Both the position numbers and the translations under genes were made by a program. This document shows, in pieces, positions 5,228 to 5,386 of a stretch of DNA of 5,386 bases. The DNA comes from Planctomycetota bacterium. GTDB lineage: Bacteria; Planctomycetota; JAJSAM01. Every line of letters begins with the position of its first letter. Position 1 is the first letter of the stretch. Where the stretch lies: contig JAOZQC010000202.1 in NCBI GenBank assembly GCA_029932425.1, positions 1,070 through 6,455 on the forward strand, read 5' to 3'. The notes beneath the pieces were generated by a model, which saw only the letters and a program-made list of their open reading frames with translations, was not told the DNA's origin and made no database searches.

Positions 5228-5386
5228 TCAGGCCTCCACGAAGCGGGCCGCTTCCTCCAGGGAGCGGGTGACCAGGGCATCGGGGACGGGGGCGTCCCGG
5301 GCGCCGAAGGCGCGGACGAGATCGCCCAGGCGGCTCAGGGCTCCCGCGTCCTCCAGTGAGATCTTCTCGCAGGGAAGCATGAGGTC
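5228..5386 (-). CDS. C-terminal 52 residues of an unrecognised protein entering from the right edge
   Basis: The frame is open from the window edge to TGA at 5228-5230, with nearly every third base G or C; one other minus frame stops early and the third gives only Pro/Arg/Gly-rich text. The visible end reads LMLPCEKISLEDAGALSRL, then a helical stretch GDLVRAFGARDAPVPDALV and finally TRSLEEAARFVEA. It looks soluble and alpha-helical, with no membrane segment. I do not recognise the family, and too little is present to assign a role. It is followed by a hairpin and a 221-base gap, so it is probably not co-transcribed with the small membrane protein. Confidence 0.75.
   Translation of the reverse strand, partial: DLMLPCEKISLEDAGALSRLGDLVRAFGARDAPVPDALVTRSLEEAARFVEA

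Overview
The window is very GC-rich (roughly 70% by eye), with G or C at almost every third codon position of the real genes. Every gene I can support lies on the minus strand, so transcription runs from high to low coordinates. There are no phage, IS, tRNA or rRNA genes. A secreted multidomain subtilase, a HEAT-repeat membrane protein and long non-coding gaps would suit a large-genome, high-GC environmental bacterium (for example Planctomycetota, Myxococcota or Acidobacteriota). The phylum cannot be fixed from this sequence.

In transcription order: (1) 5386-5228 is the last 52 codons of an unrecognised gene entering from the right edge. (2) 5227-5007 is a gap with a terminator-like hairpin and GC-rich inverted repeats. 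(3) 5006-4737 encodes an 89-residue membrane protein with a LemA-like N-terminal half and a different tail. (4) 4736-4495 is a gap with a large stem-loop and one copy (R5) of a repeat. (5) 4494-2410, probably beginning further upstream, encodes a membrane protein with an N-terminal domain reminiscent of TPM/YgcG domains, one transmembrane segment and about ten HEAT-type repeats. (6) 2409-1859 is a 551-base non-coding stretch packed with hairpins, a 14-base palindrome and the inverted second copy (R2) of the repeat. (7) 1858-1 is a secreted S8 (subtilisin-family) protease with two N-terminal PPC-like beta domains and a propeptide. It is cut by the left edge just before its catalytic serine should appear.

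Functionally, the small LemA-like gene and the HEAT-repeat gene are the most suggestive pair, because LemA and TPM/YgcG proteins are often encoded together. Here the TPM-like part would be fused to a cytoplasmic HEAT array. That reading is inference from sequence pattern alone. The protease is separated from them by the structured gap and is probably a separate transcription unit.

The most unusual feature is a pair of inverted GC-rich repeats (2061-2129 and 4551-4653) bracketing the HEAT-repeat gene. The inner edge of R5 falls where coding-like sequence of that gene gives out without a good start codon or signal peptide, so its 5' end may have been remodelled. I found no convincing complete new defence or mobile system.
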